From Plasmopara viticola (taxonomy: Eukaryota > Oomycota > Peronosporomycetes > Peronosporales > Peronosporaceae): a DNA stretch of 64,000 nucleotides. Under the pieces are notes generated by a model. It was not told where the DNA came from, made no database searches, and worked only from the letters and a program-made list of their open reading frames with translations. Of the stretch, positions 1 to 10,159 are shown one piece after another. The stretch lies in contig MBPM02000010.1 in NCBI GenBank assembly GCA_001695595.3, positions 1,364,001-1,428,000 on the forward strand. The letters run 5' to 3'. The translations under genes were made by a program, and so were the position numbers. Position 1 is the first letter of the stretch. Each line of letters opens with the position of its first letter.

Positions 1-2
1 TT

Positions 3-401
3 ATCAGGGCTCCTGCCGACTTCTTTCAGCTCGTACGCAATGGAACGCGTGACGATAAACCCGTGCTCTTTACGTACGCAATCACATCCAAGGGCTGGTT
101 CTTTTCCGAGACTGGCGCTGGCTTCTTTAAAGACATGCTATCAAAGCATATGGTACACTCAAATGGTGCTGAGTCGGTCAAGTATTCTGGTGAATTTCGC
201 ATTGAAAAGTCGAAGAACGGCACACGCAAATTGGTGATTGACAACAATAGCGGCACGTATGCTCCACGGAAAGAGGGGTTGCCGCATCTTAAACATATCA
301 TGGAGAGCAATTTTCCAGGCATTATTTGTGAAGCGGTGGACCGCAATGATCCAGAGTCGATCAAGCGGCGCAAGGAGATAGTTGACGCATGGGTCTATTG
401 A
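3..401 (+). CDS. C2-family protein, C-terminal part (truncated by window start)
   Basis: The frame is open from base 3 to a TGA at 399-401, so only the last ~132 residues are visible. They match the C-terminal third of the complete gene at 36798-37934: both have the order DFF, LFTYAIT, GW(F/Y)FSETGA, FFKDMLSKHM, VKY(S/A)GEF and the very conserved LVIDNNSGTYAP, and both end in DAW. In the paralogue this region follows a C2 domain, so this gene probably encodes the same two-part protein with its C2 half outside the window. Its molecular role is unknown. Several substitutions and a two-residue longer tail show it is an older duplicate. No stop or frameshift interrupts it, so it could be functional. 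It runs opposite to its paralogue. Confidence 0.85.
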   Translation: MRAPADFFQLVRNGTRDDKPVLFTYAITSKGWFFSETGAGFFKDMLSKHMVHSNGAESVKYSGEFRIEKSKNGTRKLVIDNNSGTYAPRKEGLPHLKHIMESNFPGIICEAVDRNDPESIKRRKEIVDAWVY

Positions 402-530
402 GGTTGCTGACCTCCTTAAATTTTGTGTAAAGTGAGGGAAATAGTTTGTTATAATTTCTACATAAAAACTTGGCAAAACACGAAGTGGAAATATTTTAAG
501 ACGTATGCTTTAAGGGAGTCATTATTAGGC
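402..530. other. Downstream of C2 gene, nothing recognised
   Basis: AT-rich sequence following the stop of the truncated C2 gene. No gene or motif could be supported. Confidence 0.5.
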
Positions 531-1612
531 CACCTTTTTTTTACCGGCCCACTACCCCTCATACATTAGCTAAATTGATTATGTTTGAAGTCCTCTGATT
601 GGTCAGATTGAAATAATTTCAATTTGTAGCACAGATATAGTAGTATTTCGCTGCAGTTGCCAACAATGACGCAACATGGCCTCACAAGCGTGTCAAAGCC
701 AGCCTTAGCACTGGCTACCCTTATAAAGCTGCTATCAACTGAGATTTAGAGATTCTGAGGTGCAGGTTGTTGACATGTTCGTGCATTATAACCTGGCAAC
801 CCACAATGCGACGCCTGGGAGGGCTGAGGGCGACCTCCACATGCTCTAAGCGCGATGGACCGCGCGTCGTTCTACAGGTTGTTGCACCAGCAGGGCTTCC
901 TCGACCCTGTATCTGCTCAGAATCCCGAATATCTGCCTGTGGGAGCGCTAGATTGTATTCAACAATCTCCATTCTCGCACTGGGTTGGTTCGATACCGGC
1001 ATTGCTCAACAGGAGTACTCGCTCACGAGCTTCTGCGCTGAGTGCACGCCCAAGGAGATGAGCAGTGTCATCTTTAAAGACCCGGCGGTAGTGTTTTCCT
1101 ATGACAATTTCCACATTCCCGTCAAAATTGTTGTTGCCGCCATCATCTTCACCAACCTTCACTTTATTAATAACAGCTTCATAAAGGCAGCTAGTGCTGC
1201 GGCTGGCTTTGCTACGCCTTTGAGGGCGTGCTACATGATAGTTCCAATTGGCTTGTGACCTTGAGAAAACCACAGCGCTATACTTTTAATAGACCCAACT
1301 TTCCTGTTACAAACGCGCTTTGGTGCGCTTCATTCTATGGACATAGCCCATAGCGATTAAATACGCGTCAACAGCTTTCCGGGCCTCTTTTAGGGTGCAA
1401 GACAATCTTTCCGAAGGGTTAAAAGAAAGCCAGTTTAGTAAAATTAAGTAGTGCTTACTGGATTCTAGAGAGAAATGACGTTGGCGTGCGTCAATATTTT
1501 AAAGTATGGCGATGACGGCTGGAAGTCAGTTTAAATTAGAGTTGATTGCAATCTGAGCAATCAGGGCTATTCAATTAATAAAGCCAATGTATGGGGGTGG
1601 TGGCCCGGTAAA
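531..1612. mobile_element. Inverted-repeat-bounded element, ~1.1 kb, decayed
   Basis: Bases ~531-630 align, reverse-complemented, with ~1525-1612. Shared blocks are TTTTTACCGG, a CCAC/CCCC stretch, ATACATT(A/G)GCT and (C/T)CTGATTG(G/C)TCAGATTG, separated by small indels. Such long imperfect terminal inverted repeats fit a non-autonomous DNA transposon or a foldback element. The interior (about 720-1270) is more GC-rich than its flanks and has open frames on both strands, none convincing as a protein. A short frame at 855 beginning MDRASFYRLLHQ faintly recalls the start of Harbinger-type nucleases, which is a guess. No target-site duplication was established. Confidence 0.5.
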
Positions 1613-1619
1613 AAGTGGT

Positions 1620-4600
1620 CAACGGCAAACAGCTCCTATGCATTATTTGACAAAGCTCCCTTCTATCTTCAATTCTCGATTTGCGATCATGACAAGAAAT
1701 ATAGCACATACTCATGGAAATACAAATACCTTTGAAACCTCCTCTATTTTCTTGGGCGTCAAATATGTCAAGAATTGTTACTTTGACAGAGAGAAGAATT
1801 GTTGCATTTGAGCCCTGCTGAACGGAATCGGGCGATAATCTTGCCTTGTGTTTGGAGCTCGTGCATAGAATTTAGTCAGAATCGTCTTCTCTACACGTAA
1901 AAAGTGTTTTTCCGCGTTAATTTTGCCAGCGTCTTCTCAGAAAAACATAGTTCCACTTTGTCAGCCCCTTTCAGGCATGCACGGGTCATAATCGCTTGCT
2001 TGCTATGGCCGTCGCAGGTAACGCTGCATCGCTTGCAAACACGTAAATCCATGAAGACTTACCACAGGCAGCGGATCTACGCACACCGCGACTTATTTCA
2101 GTACGCCAACCAATTGCTCAATATTAGCAAATTTGATGAACAGCTAATCCACTAAAAGATAAACTTTTTGAGTCGTTGCTTCTTTCGCTGATGTACTACC
2201 TTTGAAAAGCGACATAAGTCGCACCCATCAGTGTTTCGCCTGCAAATAAAAGGAATCAATGGGAAGCGAACCTACTCTGCAAAGTTTTACTCTTTTAAGA
2301 GCGGCTCCTCAAGACCATCAAATCTTATTAGTACATGAAGAGTCCCATAAAGTTCGCGCTTCGCTTTCTTACAGGCAGAGAAGCGTGACCGCTGGCAGAT
2401 GTCAAGATATGCCAAAGAAAGTTTCTGTTTGCTGTTTCGTAGTGGATAGATACTACCGTCTATCAAGTGGAAGAGGCTTTACGCATATATGCACAAATAT
2501 TAGCTCGGCCGTCGTAAAAAAGGGACGCGTGCCAGGTCTTTTTTTATTAAAAATTATCGATCCCAAAAAAATTGTAATTATCGATCATTTTAATTTGAAG
2601 GCCTCATGCTTAAACCGTTCAGGATTGCAGTTGGTGCAGCCACCAAATTTCAAGCTTGGGCTCTTGTGTATGAGGTCTGTTTGTAGAGCATATATGCGGC
2701 ACTGCCTTAGAGCTGAAATAGCCGCGACGGCATTTGCCTTTCCAGTGCTGCCCCCAGCCAATTACGGGGCCAGAGTATACTACGCGTTCGATAGTTACAC
2801 GAAGGTCGTACAGTTGATATCAAGGCAATGAGAGAAGATTCTGTTCGAAGTATATGTAGGAATGAGTATAAATGCTAGCAGACGCTACGGGGTTGCACAA
2901 TATCTCGGCGAGAGAACTAGAAAAAACGCTCCGATGAACGACTGTCGATAATGCCTCGTCCTAATAAATAACAGTATGCACTTGAATGCATATCAGAAAC
3001 TTTTTTGTGTGATCAAAACTATTTGTGGTTTCTTTGCGTCTCATTCTTGGTTGTCGACTGAATTAGCGACCGCTTCTGATTATGCCTTGCTTTATGCTGA
3101 TTTCCTCAGGCTGTCCAATACGACCTCACAAATAGTTAGTCACTATGTCATTTCTCATTAGCTTTAAAGACTATGAGAACAAGCACGATGGCCTCTATGC
3201 AAGGCGTCTTAGCCAAGGTGCCCGTCGACAAGTTCAAAAGCGATATTTACACTGTGTGATGTTGTTACATGCGTAGCGTGATCGTGACAGCGGCGTTATG
3301 TTGCTGACAGTTCCAAGCGTTTAGGGGTGAAATATTGTCTGGCATGCTGCGCTGACGAGGATAGAATCAATAAATAAGTTTTACTACCTACAGTAGTAAA
3401 TACAAGATTTGGGAGCTCGCGGTATGAATTGAAGCGTTAGTTAAGAATTCACTATGCTCACTCTTTCAGGTGGCACTCAACTACGCTGTTGATAACAGCG
3501 AAGAGGACTGGGCCAAGTTGCCACGTATACAAACTCTCCATGGTGGCTTACAGAATATTGTTACATCAAGCTAAAGCAATAGCTTCGTCGTATGAAGATG
3601 ACCTAAGTCTTCAAGGTATCGAAACAAAGTATTGCCAAGATCGGTAGTATTGGAGATAGGCTAGAGATGCCTGTCGTAAATCAGAGCCACCAAAGCAGTT
3701 TCGACAAAAGGCTGTTGCGATCTGATTTTTGCACAGTCTTAAAGACGAGCGGCGCCGAGCTACGACACATGAAGCTGTAAAGATACTCTTTAATGATAAC
3801 ATCAGATGTTAAATGATCACATTATGCGATTGGGTAACAAGCCTCTGACGATTAGGACTAAAAACGCAGCAAATGCGTTCAGTGCCGGGTGAGAGTCACT
3901 ATGTCGACGTACTATAATAAGTGGGGCATAAGGTGGATCGATGCTGACAAAGCAGAAAAATGAGAGTAAACGTCCACGACGTGGCATCGAAGCTCTTAGA
4001 CGTGAAGCCAACAAAATACAATAGCGAGCCATTAGTTTCTCGAATATAACCGTATTGCATTTGTTAGTATGGGCTATTCACCGGCAAAAATTTGCCTGGA
4101 ATGACAAGACCATATTTGTTTTTGCTAAACGAGCGAGACAAATCCAAAAGTTTGATGGTCGACGGCAGCGAGTGTAATTGTAAAAAGGACACGCTCAACG
4201 TGCCGAAGAAAGCAAAAGTAAAAGAAATATTTTCTGTACCGCAAATAACAAGAGCGTCATATTCCATGCTGTTTTGGCAGTGTGCAAAGGCATAATGCGT
4301 ACAAAAAATCAAGCCAAGTTGTAGATATGGGTGATATGGTTGATTGTCTCTGCTTGCTTTGCATGGTGCAAGACTCAGTTAACTTGATAGCTAGCGCACG
4401 CAATATCGAGTTACAAGCGATAATAAGTCATAATTTTGTGGAGATTTTGAATGCTTTCAGGTCATAAAACTTAAGCGCACCAAGTATGTGTGGCGGATGC
4501 GATAAGGAAAAAAAGGTCCGGAAATTTTCAAAGCAACCGCTGCAGAAATGACACGCGCGATATTTCACTTCGTCAACTATGGCCCTGTGGAGCAAAAAGT

Positions 4601-6900
4601 GTTCGTTGCAGCTGATATTGCTCCTTGTTGTGGATAAAAACAGTTAATAATTGATTTTATTTTACTGGATGCCATAAACCGAATACACACGCGATTCGGA
4701 AAGCACGTCAAGATCTATCGTCAAGACAAAACTTGTAGATTTGCGACTAGATCACTTACGACATTTTAGGCATCAAGTAGTAAAAAATGATTTTGTACGC
4801 TCACATGACCAATAGTTTGGTGAAGCAAGCGATTTTGGACTTTCGTCTCAAATAAATGCAGCATGTTGCCTTATGCAAAACTGGACGGACAGGTGCTTCT
4901 GCGGGGAAGCGTCTATGACTTTCATATGCGTATCAAATCAGCTTCCATCATGGATGCGACGGGCAAGACTTCATACGAAGTTGTGTCCGGGCCCATGCTG
5001 AGTGTCGTTTTCTCAAGTGTTAGATATTGGCCATTTGCGACTTAAAATGATTGAAAAAAACTCATGGAGAGTGTCTTCGTTCGGTATGAAGAAGCGGCAA
5101 AAGTATGCCGCTTCTACGATATTTTGGCTTGCAAGTGGTGATAAATTGCGATTTCACCAACAGCGACTTCAGAATCGAATCTTTAGAGACAAGCTTTCTT
5201 GCGACGCTGACAATATGTGATTATAAGTTTTAAGATCGACTTCCTTGACATCAGCGACGAAAAAGCAGTGCATCTGACGAGACTTCAGCATACACAAGAA
5301 GAAGACGCTAAATTAGTAAGACATTTGACAGCAAAAAGGCGCCATCACTTAAAATGAGTGCTGCTTGCGCAATGAGCTTTACGCGCTCAAACAAAGCACA
5401 TTGTCGATGAGAAATTAGTGAGTTGCTTCATGTATGTCATGGAGTCAAATGACATGATTAACGCCTTTTTCTGTGCCCAACACTCGTGTCTCCATGCCGA
5501 ATTTTATCGCAATTGACACGGTTGCGCGGCCGATGCCAAGACCAGAATTTGTTTCTGCTGTAGTTACGGTGATCTTGTCAAATTAAGTCAGGTGTCTACG
5601 TTCCGGTTTGGGGAAAACGGTCATTGCGGGGCTCTAAACTTCGAATGGAATTACCGGTAACCGAAAAAAGGCTAATGTATTCCTGTTTAGTAGTAGTGAA
5701 GACTTTGTACTAGCTTGAAGAGAAAAATAGCAGTGCGACTTTAATGCCTTAATGCATTAGAGGAGCAAAAAAGTGTCACCGCTACGATTGCTGACCCAAA
5801 GCTTCTCATAGCAAGGCTTCACGTCGTCTGAGTCTAGCGACCGTTTTGCGCGCGTCTGGACTCAAGAGCCGCAAACAAAATATTCGCGCGTCTTGTTCGT
5901 CTGTGCTATCAACGAAAATCGGTTTGTGTAAATATTGGTGAGGTCATCGCCAAACGTGCCGACGGTAAGCGTTTCGCGTAAAAAGAAATGTCGCTCTTTT
6001 GATAGACTTTCGCAGCAACGACGTCTTTTTAGTCGCAAAGCCCAAAACTGCGTAGGATTTCATTCTTCGTATTTTGTAGCTCGCACGAAGCAGGGGAAGT
6101 CGTGCTACGAAAGCGGTTAAACAGGGATTTGCTCACGATGTTATGGCTGAGCAGTGAATCTCGAGTCAACGAAGAGAGCGGTCGAGCGAAAACCACCATA
6201 CTTTACTAGAATCGAGCATGCGCTCCTGCTTGACCACTCAGGCACAGCACCAGTGCGCAATCGACACGATTCATAGAGAGTCATCCCAAGTATAGAGCGT
6301 AATTTGACGATGGCATCCCATGATGCAGCCTTTTTGCACAAACAGAGCTAATAAACTTACATTTACGCGATGTAAAATCGGAAAAGATATGCAAGACAAG
6401 CTCAAACTTCTGCGGATAGGCCACGGGCAGGGGCCGCATCATTTCAAGAGCAACAAGCTAAAAGACTCCATTACTTCAGCAAGAATTAATGTTTTTGAGG
6501 AAAAACATGACCCTCAATCTCTTGAATAGCACTTATGTATTCAGTACCGTCAAATCGGCGGCTTCCACCAAGCTTAGTGACATTACTCTAAAGACAGCTA
6601 GTATGTGCGATGCTTCAAGTTTGATTGCGTCGTATTCCATGCTCTACACCCACTCCGCGACTCTGCGTCATATTATTGTGATGATAATCTTGTACACAAT
6701 CTCACCAAGAATACACTATGTGCAGTGAACGTATGCATGCAACACTTCCAATAGTTCTTTCACATTATGAACTCGAATCAGCTAAATGCTAACCTCAGCA
6801 GTGCATTTTCTGCGCACCTAAAATCTCGGTGATTTTTTGCAATGTAAGCAACAACCCTAAGCAACAACGGCGTACGCGACTTTAACTCTTGCATAAATAG
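1620..6900. other. Gene-free AT-rich stretch
   Basis: Only short overlapping ORFs with no recognisable domain; the longest, 2259-2831 on the plus strand (190 residues), has no signal peptide, membrane segment or family motif and is not supported. A reading near 4920-5000 (ATGKTSYEVVSG) vaguely resembles the end of a retroelement integrase. No RNA gene was recognised. Confidence 0.4.
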
Positions 6901-6916
6901 TGTCCAGAAGACCACC

Positions 6917-7260
6917 TTGATGCGTCGGTGGCTTGGGCTGATAAATTACATGCATAGATACACTAAGAGTACGCTGGATTCGCCCGTCACTGTCATTCCT
7001 GCAAAACCGCCACGAGAATATATATACTTGGTGCACGTCAGGAAATTCCTGGTCATGTGCGACGCTCTGATCGAATCAAAGTGTACTTTTCGAGAAGCTA
7101 ACGTTTGCCACCTACAAAGATCACGCGCCGCTTCGTAAAGCGTCAAACTTTCTTGTCTTTTTGCAGCGCATGGCTCAGCATCTTCCATATTTCTCAGAGT
7201 TTAAATTCGTAGTCTATCACAAACCGAAAAGTATGATTGTGACCCTTGACAAGGCTTGTG
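6917..7260 (+). mobile_element. Ty3/Gypsy RT-RNase H relic
   Basis: Fragments of a Gypsy polymerase are readable in order. First comes RRWLGLINYMHRYTK (RT connection, family form LR.WLGL.NY.H.Y.K). After degraded sequence, one uninterrupted frame reads KDHAPLRKA, then FLQRMAQHLPYFSEF and KFVVYHKPK, matching the RNase H end (family form TDHA.L, QRMARWL.FF.EF.F.V.YKPGK). The expected DALSRR follow-on is mutated, and stops and frameshifts occur between fragments, so this is dead. No LTRs were identified for this copy. Confidence 0.7.
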
Positions 7261-7737
7261 TCGTGCAACCAATGCGGTCAATGAGACTCTCACGATTTGC
7301 TCGAGTAATCTGCACTGTGCACATTGCTCACATCACAAAGACCTACTTTCGCACTTTCGGTACATCAATGCACCAAGCAATTTACTTTTATTACTTAATA
7401 ATAATATGAATTAATAGAAGTGTTGCTACTTTTGAGAAACTTAGCCAAAGATTATAAGTAGTTGTTGCCAGGCTTCCAATCAAATTTGTCGCACTTATCT
7501 TAAATTGAAGTGACGAACACTCCTAGTCCGTTGCACGGGGGCGGCTTATTTCGTCGATGAGCTCATGGTATCTGCTGTTGTCTGGTGAGCCCACATTTGT
7601 AAAGGAATGTAGCAGGACGTTTGAATCAAAAGTCGCTTACAAGGGGCTTGAAAGGGATCTCTTTTATAGGCCCTACACTATACTTGTGTCAATGAGACGG
7701 CAACGTCGTTATTAGTCTTGATAGAACCATCCAACGT
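7261..7737. other. Intergenic, nothing recognised
   Basis: Sequence between the Gypsy relic and the 3' end of the GPI-type gene. It contains an A/T-rich run near 7385-7410 and no supported gene. Confidence 0.4.
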
Positions 7738-8808
7738 TTATAGCAATGTAGCCGTGGCCACACCGATTGCAGCAGTCGCTAGTGTAGCAAGACGTGGGAA
7801 TGACGCCGCATTCTTGTCGTCGCTATCATCGTCGGTCGTCGTTGGCGTACTGCCCGCCCCACCGCCCGGAGTTGTCGAGTTTCCGCAAGTGGTCCCTACG
7901 CATCCTAGCTCACGAGGAGGCACGGTGGACTCGTCGCACGCAAAGGTGCCTGTGGACGTGTATCGGCTGGATGCCTTTGGCATCGAGATGCGACTGGCAT
8001 CCTGCCCTTCGTAGTCCATCGTCGTGACAGATGTAGCGTCAAGGCAAATAAAGCCGGTATTCCGCGCCTCTAGATCGATTGTTGCTGCCTTGACCGACTC
8101 GGATAGCAACGAAACATTAGCTGATCCCTCAGCAGTCACTTGAACCTCGTCTGTAGCTGTCACGCTCTTGACATTGAATTGCAGCACGGCAGTGCCCGCG
8201 GCCTCAAGCTGCAACTGGTTCACGCTCACGGCCGTACTTGCCGCAGACACGTAGACCGCACTGGAGCCACTGGATTCAATCTGAAGCTCTGCAGTGGTGC
8301 TGCTCGATACCAAGACGTCTTCCAGCACGACGATTTGACCCGATCGTCGACTCTTGACATCCGTCACGGAGCCACTGGAAGCGAGAAAGATTTCCGTGAG
8401 TGCGTACCCGCTAAAGTTGGTCGACGTCGCGTTTCCAAGGCGCACATTGAGTTCGCCATCGCTATCGGCCCCATCGTCGTTATCATTGTCATTGTGGTCG
8501 TCGTTGCTGACAACGATAGCGTCCACAATCTCCTTGGTGTCGCCCGAAACGTTTACATACCCGAGGATGCCACTTGGCATGTCGCTTACGTAGCTCACGA
8601 AGACACAACCAGCAAGCTCCAGGTCAATGGAGGTGATGGCGTCTCCGGTGGTCGCGGATTTGAGCGTCCACTGCTTGACAAAGTTCATGTGCTTCGTGCT
8701 GGAGTTTGTGGCCACAGTTGCACCGGACACGACAGTAAAGTCAGCGTTTGCTTGAGCCGTCAAAGACGCCGCGACGACGAGGAGGGTCGGAAGGTTCATA
8801 ATTCCCAT
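7738..8808 (-). CDS. Secreted, probably GPI-anchored Ser/Thr-rich surface protein
   Basis: 356 residues from the ATG at 8808 (an upstream in-frame TTG at 8811 is not used). Residues 1 to ~22 (MGIMNLPTLLVVAASLTAQA) form a clear signal peptide. The middle is rich in Ser, Thr, Ala and Val in short alternating strands with no charged helices, suggesting a beta-helix or adhesin-like solenoid. An Asp/Asn run lies near 100-118, and there are several N-x-S/T glycosylation sites. A few cysteines lie late in the chain (near CVGTTCGNST), followed by a Gly/Pro/Thr linker, an acidic DDDSDD patch and a hydrophobic tail ending ATAAIGVATATLL, which is typical of a GPI-attachment signal. The predicted location is the outer cell surface or wall. 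The exact family is not recognised. Long ORFs on the opposite strand are shadows. Confidence 0.85.
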   Translation of the reverse strand: MGIMNLPTLLVVAASLTAQANADFTVVSGATVATNSSTKHMNFVKQWTLKSATTGDAITSIDLELAGCVFVSYVSDMPSGILGYVNVSGDTKEIVDAIVVSNDDHNDNDNDDGADSDGELNVRLGNATSTNFSGYALTEIFLASSGSVTDVKSRRSGQIVVLEDVLVSSSTTAELQIESSGSSAVYVSAASTAVSVNQLQLEAAGTAVLQFNVKSVTATDEVQVTAEGSANVSLLSESVKAATIDLEARNTGFICLDATSVTTMDYEGQDASRISMPKASSRYTSTGTFACDESTVPPRELGCVGTTCGNSTTPGGGAGSTPTTTDDDSDDKNAASFPRLATLATAAIGVATATLL

Positions 8809-8847
8809 CAATGTCGGGGGAGACTTTCTTGCTAGCTGTCGATTATT

Positions 8848-8861
8848 AATATGAAAATGAT
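8848..8861 (-). promoter_or_regulatory. Oomycete initiator-like element of the GPI-type gene
   Basis: On the minus strand this reads ATCATTTTCATATT, close to the oomycete initiator (GCTCATTYYNCAWTTT). It lies about 45 bases upstream of the ATG at 8808. The first base of the YTCANTYY core is A instead of a pyrimidine. Confidence 0.45.
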
Positions 8862-8869
8862 GTGGCTGC

Positions 8870-9879
8870 GATTCGTATCAAATCGAACACTGTCCTGTGC
8901 CTGTCACCTGAAAGTGTCGCTGGCTACCGCCACCTTATGGTACAATGCGTTGAAGAAGGAGGAGAAGCGGAAGCTCGCTTTGCCTGGGACAGCCGCTGAC
9001 GAAAAGGTCAGTTATCTACCAATACCGCTACTTACCATTAGATTCCGGATTGTATTGACAAATCATCGGCGTCGTCACTGGACGTATTAGCCAGTTGCAA
9101 AAGGCACATATAGTATATAATAAGGTCACCCTTAATTTGACATTTTGCTTGCGTGCTCTAAGCAACACATTGGTACCTGGTGGATCGTGCCTTTATTCTA
9201 CCGATAACAGAGCCCAACGATCCTCTTTTTTGCAAAGAGGCAGACAATTCCTTAGGTTTGAGGAGAGCTAATACTCTGCATAGAAAGCGTATGTATCTGC
9301 CGTATGTACTCATACGGATGTTGGCAACACTATCTGTTATCAGGCATTTCTGATGTGATCTGCATTTCCGTCTGATGCGTTGCTAGAATATTTGAATAAT
9401 TATTCTAGCAATAGCTTATATTTATTTATAGTAGCGTGCTGAAGACTCTGCTGACATAAATTACAAATGCTAGACATCATACGTGTGGAGATTGTTCGCT
9501 TGCTAAACTCTCGTACTTCAAAAAGTAATCGACATATGTAAATAATCTAACTTCTCTATGGGATATACAATTTCATCGATTGCAATTTGTATGCGGACAA
9601 ATCACAACTTTTTTTCTAAATGGGTTCACAGATACGGTTATAAGCTGCGATTTGGGCAAGAACAAAGTACTATTATATTTTACGTACACGAACTCAAAAA
9701 AAGACCGAGATTTCTTAAATTACGATGTTACGCAGCCGACGTATTATGGGGTCATCTCAACCTCATTAATGAAAGGAAGTGGAATTCTCACCTTCAAAAG
9801 AGAAAATCTTATTTTTTACCACCTCAGACCGCTATCATCGGGGCTACTAAAGCACACTGTTCGAAGTGGAGAGTTCGAA
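8870..9879. other. Gene-free, with a small perfect hairpin at 9380-9411
   Basis: TTGCTAGAATA at 9380-9390 is repeated in inverted form at 9401-9411 around a 10-base AT loop. ORFs of ~100 residues at 9558-9896 overlap in two frames and show no family features, so no gene is called. Confidence 0.4.
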
Positions 9880-9884
9880 AAGCT

Positions 9885-10150
9885 TTAATGCCGTGAAGCG
9901 TTCCAGCTGCCTGGCAGTAAGGAGGACGACGCGCCTTCTTAGAATGATAAAAAGCCAGCGATCATTTAGAGCAGCTCGGATGGTGCGAACGACTGATGCG
10001 GGTAGACATCACGAAAGTCCTACGAAAATCTAAATAGATACTATTCGCGCACGCGTAGGATGTGCTATCGGATGGGACGGGGTCATACAGCACGAGAAGG
10101 GGAAGTGTTTACTATCCACAACTTTATGGGATTAAAGTGTGCTACACGTT
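9885..10150 (+). repeat. Dispersed degenerate repeat, copy A
   Basis: Contains GCGTTCCAGCTGC and later CGACTGATGCGGGTAGACATCAC, then GGGGTCATACAGCACG. These are shared with copies near 26340, 27190, 27660 and 39500. The first part reads, with a frameshift, as (E/R)xFQL...(S/K)EEDD, also seen in copies at 26340 and 27660. This suggests remains of a transposon coding sequence. Confidence 0.5.
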
Positions 10151-10159
10151 TACAAGAGA

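Noticed and set aside
2259..2831. 190-residue ORF in a gene-free region
   Set aside because: No domain, signal peptide, promoter motif or similarity to anything else in the window; composition is like the surrounding non-coding DNA.
8140..8835. 231-residue plus-strand ORF
   Set aside because: It lies antisense to the GPI-type gene, whose signal peptide and GPI tail are clear. The antisense frame has no family features and is explained by codon bias of the real gene.
9558..9896. Two overlapping ~100-residue plus-strand ORFs
   Set aside because: They overlap in different frames, neither has recognisable motifs, and they run into a degenerate repeat.
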